Positions 6,643 through 8,999 of a stretch of 8,999 nt of DNA are shown piece by piece (positions within the stretch are counted from its first letter, which is position 1; each line of letters starts with the position of its first letter). The position numbers and the translations under genes were made by a program. The DNA comes from Pelotomaculum sp. UBA4789 (GTDB lineage: Bacteria; Bacillota; Desulfotomaculia; Desulfotomaculales; Pelotomaculaceae): NCBI GenBank assembly GCA_002402945.1, contig DHGV01000070.1, positions 1-8,999 on the forward strand, read 5' to 3'. The notes under the pieces were generated by a model. It saw only the letters and a program-made list of their open reading frames with translations. It was not told the DNA's origin and did not search any database.

Positions 6643-7355
6643 TGTATGGCACCCCCTAAAGCGGGATTAGCAGCTATCTTGGTAAATGTGTACAAGGCTG
6701 TGAGGCCGAGGACGACGATGATAACTGTAATACCTTTTAAAACCCAGCCCATTGTGTGGCGCTCCCACCAGCCCCACTTGACAAGAATACGGTACAGGCC
6801 GAAACCGCCATGATATTCACCAAAAATCAGGAATATCACATAAAACACGACATAATATGGGAAAGTAAAGCTGCCCCATGTGATATCGGCTGGTCCGTTG
6901 GAGGCAACACGCGCAGCGCTTGTTGCCGCCCTGAGAGGCCAGTGAGTCAAAATTGTCCACAGGTGCATGCTGGCCATAATACCTACGCCCAGGGCAGTGA
7001 TAACCTGTCCAACCCAGACCCAGGTATCATAGTGCTTCATCAAACTTGCCATCCGGTACGTGATCCTTAAATCACGCAGGCGCAACGGCGCCCGGCGTCC
7101 TGCCAAAAAGATGTGGATGATGATGACCAGGATAGTCGCTGGAATACCAAATTGTGCTAAGTAATATTTATCCAGGCCTTCGGATAATGCATCAAAAAGC
7201 TCCGGACTTACAACGATCGTGGCTACAAAAAGCATATGCATCCACAAGAAACCTATAAGTATAACACCGCTGATTGATTGCGCGAGATCGACTAACAGGT
7301 CAGTCTTACCAAAGGACTTGTTTACACTCGCGTTTAAATTCTTCGCTAGTTCCAT
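6639..7355 (-). CDS. sdhC: Diheme cytochrome b membrane anchor of succinate dehydrogenase/fumarate reductase
   Basis: Membrane subunit that anchors SdhAB and exchanges electrons with the quinone pool, probably menaquinone. Five hydrophobic helices fall at about 24-50, 70-88, 111-138, 163-190 and 205-227. Four histidines, H40 (FLWMHML), H81 (IIIHIFLAG), H131 (ASMHLW) and H182 (GEYHGGFGLYR), sit where the Wolinella FrdC axial ligands of two hemes b lie. E180 two residues before H182 corresponds to the E-pathway glutamate of that enzyme. This is the single-subunit, two-heme type B class. The 238-residue length is close to the Wolinella subunit. ATG at 7355 has a strong AAAGGAG site six bases upstream. 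It is first in the operon sdhCAB and overlaps sdhA by three bases. A ~600-base region with an attenuator-like terminator lies upstream. Confidence 0.95.
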   Translation of the reverse strand: MELAKNLNASVNKSFGKTDLLVDLAQSISGVILIGFLWMHMLFVATIVVSPELFDALSEGLDKYYLAQFGIPATILVIIIHIFLAGRRAPLRLRDLRITYRMASLMKHYDTWVWVGQVITALGVGIMASMHLWTILTHWPLRAATSAARVASNGPADITWGSFTFPYYVVFYVIFLIFGEYHGGFGLYRILVKWGWWERHTMGWVLKGITVIIVVLGLTALYTFTKIAANPALGGAIH

Positions 7356-7589
7356 GTTATTCTCCTTTCCCTGAGGGACTTATACAGACCAGAAACCCCC
7401 TAACGCCGGGCAATGAGCAAGAAAACAAAAACCCTCATACTTAAGACAATTTCAAAAACAATTCCAAATACAAGTACAATAACAAAAACAAAAAACTACT
7501 ATGACCTCTGGCGCTAAATCCTAACCCCTCTCAACTTTCCCTCCTTTCGGCAAGGCCGGTGATTCTTTTTTTTGATTAAACCAACAAAT

Positions 7590-7655
7590 CTATCCGGGCT
7601 CACCAAAAAATAAGCTATCTCCCTCAAGATAGCTGTTGAACATTTTCAGGTTCAC
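7590..7655 (-). CDS. Candidate 21-residue leader peptide upstream of sdhC
   Basis: GTG at 7655-7653 is preceded four bases upstream by AAGGAGG, a full-strength ribosome site. The 21-codon frame runs to TAG at 7592-7590 and encodes MNLKMFNSYLEG followed by DSLFFGEPG. The frame spans the whole intrinsic terminator hairpin, so ribosomes translating it would disrupt the hairpin. There is no run of a single amino acid codon, so classic amino acid attenuation is not suggested. An ATG overlapping the GTG is followed at once by TGA, giving an alternative start-stop site. The spacing is short and such a small frame can arise by chance. It could be a leader peptide, a small protein, or only an ordinary terminator beside a fortuitous Shine-Dalgarno. 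Confidence 0.35.
   Translation of the reverse strand: MNLKMFNSYLEGDSLFFGEPG
7605..7634 (-). terminator. Intrinsic terminator in the sdhC leader (possible attenuator)
   Basis: On the minus strand, a perfect 8-bp stem AGCTATCT / AGATAGCT with loop TGAGGG is followed by TATTTTTT. It lies about 250 bases upstream of the sdhC start with no gene of ordinary size upstream on that strand, so it would end an RNA before it reaches the operon. The plus strand side lacks a T-run. Confidence 0.75.
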
Positions 7656-7722
7656 ATCCCCTCCTTAAAAAAAATAAGTTTAATACACCTTATCTTTAAT
7701 GCAAAAGAGATACCATGCTAGA

Positions 7723-7736
7723 GCGCTTTACAGCGC
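7723..7736. promoter_or_regulatory. Short palindrome GCGCT-N4-AGCGC
   Basis: Five-base perfect arms around TTAC. It is GC-rich inside an AT-rich region upstream of the candidate sdh leader. It could be an operator or a small hairpin; I recognise no specific regulator site. Confidence 0.3.
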
Positions 7737-7813
7737 AACCATATGTACTGCCCTAACAAATTTCACAGCTATAAGGTTTTGGTCTGTTTTTTAGCTTTCG
7801 ACGTTACTTTTAG

Positions 7814-7851
7814 AAAATCCTTTTTAAAGTAATAATTTAAAACAGGATTTT
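7814..7851. repeat. Long AT-rich inverted repeat in the divergent region
   Basis: AAAATCCTTTTTAAA (7814-7828) pairs with TTTAAAACAGGATTTT (7836-7851) over 15 bp with one bulged base and a seven-base loop. There is no gene ending beside it on either strand, so a terminator role is not obvious. An operator or cruciform-forming site for one of the divergent genes is possible. Confidence 0.6.
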
Positions 7852-7906
7852 AATAAAAATTTTCATTAAGCCTGATTGAATATCTCATTAATAATTTCAT
7901 ATTTGC

Positions 7907-7920
7907 TATTGATTTCAATA
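7907..7920. promoter_or_regulatory. Palindrome TATTGATTTCAATA upstream of the hypothetical gene
   Basis: Six-base perfect arms (TATTGA / TCAATA) with a two-base centre, 42 bases before the start codon at 7963. The placement suits an operator, but the site is AT-rich and matches no regulator I can name. Confidence 0.3.
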
Positions 7921-7962
7921 TTGTTTAAAATTACATCATCAAAAAGATAAGGGGTGTGGGAT

Positions 7963-8283
7963 ATGAAATTTATCTGTGATGACTGCGGCAAAGAGGTCTC
8001 CCTGCAGGAGGGGACGCTTTCATGGTCGGACGAGGGGAACTCGCTGCGTGGTTTCAGAATAACCCATAAAATCGATCAAAACCACAGCTGTGATCCCCAG
8101 CACGTGGGCTATATCCACCTCTGGATCGTCACGGGGCTGACTGGTTTCACTAAATTTACGGAGATACTCGCCGACTACTGGGCAAAGGGCTATACCCTTA
8201 ACGATCTTGCCGGGCTGAAAAAAGCTTTGAACCAGATTGGGCTCTACATCTGGGAACAATCAAAAAAAGAAACTTCTAATTAA
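7963..8283 (+). CDS. Hypothetical protein with CxxC motif, 106 residues
   Basis: I do not recognise the family. ATG at 7963 is preferred over the in-frame GTG at 7954 because AAGGGG (7949-7954) then sits eight bases upstream as a ribosome site. The N-terminus MKFICDDCGKEV carries C5 and C8, like half of a zinc ribbon. H41, C43 and H47 (NHSCDPQH) could complete a metal site. The middle (GYIHLWIVTGLTGFTKF, 49-65) is hydrophobic but too polar for a clear membrane helix. The C-terminal half (about 66-100) looks helical and amphipathic. No signal peptide is visible. The gene is divergent from the sdh operon and convergent with the MmgE/PrpD gene, overlapping its end by eight bases. The strong ribosome site and typical composition make it a likely real gene. 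Confidence 0.78.
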   Translation: MKFICDDCGKEVSLQEGTLSWSDEGNSLRGFRITHKIDQNHSCDPQHVGYIHLWIVTGLTGFTKFTEILADYWAKGYTLNDLAGLKKALNQIGLYIWEQSKKETSN

Positions 8284-8999
8284 ATAGCTTCCTTATATCG
8301 GTGACAGCTTCCAGGGAAAGGACCGCCTGCTCCAGGAAATTTGCGTTTCCTGCTCCCCAGGGTCCGTCAGCCAGCGTGTGGAATTTGGCAGCCAGCTCAT
8401 CAGCTGCCATCGGATTTTCCGGGTCGCCTCTGGGGAAGTCTGTCTGCCCGCTGTAAACCCTGCCGGGCTTTGTGGTTATTTCCACCCTGGCCGGCCAGCG
8501 GGCGGGGTGCAGCACATCCAGTTCCTCATCTTTTACCAGCGTCACCAGGGGCATCAAGGCCCTTATTTCAGTGTCTGCAAGTGCGGCGGCAGTAAAATCA
8601 GCCAAGCCGCAGCTTTTTTTCTTCAGGGCCAGGGCCGCACAAAAAGGCAGGCTGAACTTGGCGGCATACACCGTATCCGGCTGGTAATCCGCCGTGATGT
8701 CCAAAGCCGTGCCGTAGGTATAAATGGTAATATTTTTTACCTCCCCTGCTTCGATCTCTCCGCCGGAGCACAGGTCGAGGATCAGGTCCACGGCGGGGTG
8801 GGTATGCCGGCAGGAGGCGTGGACCTTAAAAGAGTTGTCATTTATCTTGTAAGGCGGCTGTCCCAGGCCTGCTGTAATCCTGCCCAGGTCGAACCGGGAG
8901 GCAGTGGCGCGGCAGAAACCCCTCTCTCCTTCTAATATGCGGGAGGCCCCGGTAAAATCCTCCCTCGCCAGGAGAGCTGCCAGGACTCCGTTTTGAGCT
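8276..8999 (-). CDS. MmgE/PrpD family protein, C-terminal part (runs off the window)
   Basis: The frame is open from the right edge to TAG at 8278-8276, giving the last 240 residues of a protein whose family is usually about 450 long. Members include 2-methylcitrate dehydratase (PrpD), cis-aconitate decarboxylase and related enzymes; the exact reaction cannot be assigned here. Visible family features are FTGASRILEGERGFCR near the edge, and YKINDNSFKVHASCRHTHPA, where the CRHTHP segment matches the conserved active-site-side motif. GTG at 8791 is an internal valine codon (HTHPAVDLI), not the start. The tail overlaps the convergent hypothetical gene by eight bases, and no terminator hairpin is seen between them. 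The true start lies outside the window. Confidence 0.88.
   Translation of the reverse strand, partial: AQNGVLAALLAREDFTGASRILEGERGFCRATASRFDLGRITAGLGQPPYKINDNSFKVHASCRHTHPAVDLILDLCSGGEIEAGEVKNITIYTYGTALDITADYQPDTVYAAKFSLPFCAALALKKKSCGLADFTAAALADTEIRALMPLVTLVKDEELDVLHPARWPARVEITTKPGRVYSGQTDFPRGDPENPMAADELAAKFHTLADGPWGAGNANFLEQAVLSLEAVTDIRKLFN

Larger units (their letters stand above)
7356..7962. other. Divergent intergenic region and sdhC leader
   Basis: About 600 bases without a long gene. Read toward sdhC it contains, in order: an AT-rich long hairpin (7814-7851), a GCGCT/AGCGC palindrome (7723-7736), a ribosome site with a 21-codon ORF (7590-7655), an intrinsic terminator inside that ORF (7605-7634), a second strong AAAGGAGG with no real gene after it (7540-7547), and a tract from about 7440 to 7500 that is almost free of G on the plus strand. 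I see no convincing consensus promoter in either direction, only weak candidates such as TTGCAT-N16-TAAACT (minus strand, near 7680-7710). I recognise no known riboswitch class. Confidence 0.7.

Noticed and set aside
7520..7534. Six-codon ORF TTG-AGA-GGG-GTT-AGG-ATT after the second Shine-Dalgarno
   Set aside because: Too short and with a TTG start; there is not enough support to call it a gene.
7500..7680. Known riboswitch aptamer in the sdhC leader (c-di-GMP, SAM and similar)
   Set aside because: The stretch near ACCGGCCTTGCCGAAAGGAGG briefly resembled parts of such aptamers, but the ordered conserved segments of these classes are missing.
7751..7775. Rex or FNR/CRP operator around TGTGAAATTTGTTA (minus strand)
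   Set aside because: Only one half-site fits; the second arm does not match the inverted consensus.
1..8999. CRISPR array, tRNA or rRNA genes
   Set aside because: No regularly spaced identical repeats and no tRNA cloverleaf or rRNA-like segments were seen on either strand.

Overview
The window looks like a chromosomal segment from a low-to-moderate GC, anaerobic Firmicute, plausibly a Desulfotomaculum/Pelotomaculum-type Peptococcaceae. This is an inference from strong GGAGG ribosome sites, TTG starts, sigma-A-like promoters, an IS30 transposase of a type I associate with Clostridia, and a menaquinone-type succinate dehydrogenase/fumarate reductase. No marker in the window fixes the species.

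Layout, left to right. (1) Bases 39-1549 hold an IS30-family insertion sequence with an intact 374-residue transposase. It is flanked by six copies of a ~20-bp repeat; the outermost two form inverted ends. (2) tyrS (tyrosyl-tRNA synthetase, minus strand) ends at a hairpin terminator next to the IS. It starts at TTG and has its own extended -10 promoter with a short leader and no T-box. (3) htpX (membrane M48 zinc protease, plus strand) is divergent from tyrS behind a near-consensus promoter. It ends at a 13-bp-stem terminator that also serves the convergent sdh operon. (4) sdhC-sdhA-sdhB (minus strand, transcribed in that order) encodes a Wolinella-type membrane complex. It has a diheme five-helix cytochrome b with all four heme histidines and the E-pathway glutamate, a covalent-FAD flavoprotein, and a three-cluster iron-sulfur subunit. 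sdhC and sdhA overlap through TTGA. (5) About 600 bp without a long gene separate sdhC from a divergent gene. On the sdh-sense strand it carries an intrinsic terminator overlapped by a 21-codon ORF with its own ribosome site, a possible alternative pairing partner for the terminator, a second orphan Shine-Dalgarno, and AT-rich palindromes. (6) A 106-residue unrecognised protein with a CxxC motif follows (plus strand). Its end overlaps by 8 bp the tail of a convergent MmgE/PrpD-family gene, whose reading frame stays open through the right edge of the window.

Functionally, the sdh operon is the metabolic core. It would link succinate/fumarate interconversion to the menaquinone pool, as in anaerobic respiration or in methylmalonyl-CoA-pathway propionate metabolism. 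MmgE/PrpD proteins are dehydratase/isomerase-like enzymes of organic acid metabolism, but a shared pathway with sdh is not shown here. The part most likely to hold something undescribed is the sdhC leader with its candidate attenuator and leader peptide, followed by the repeat architecture of the IS.
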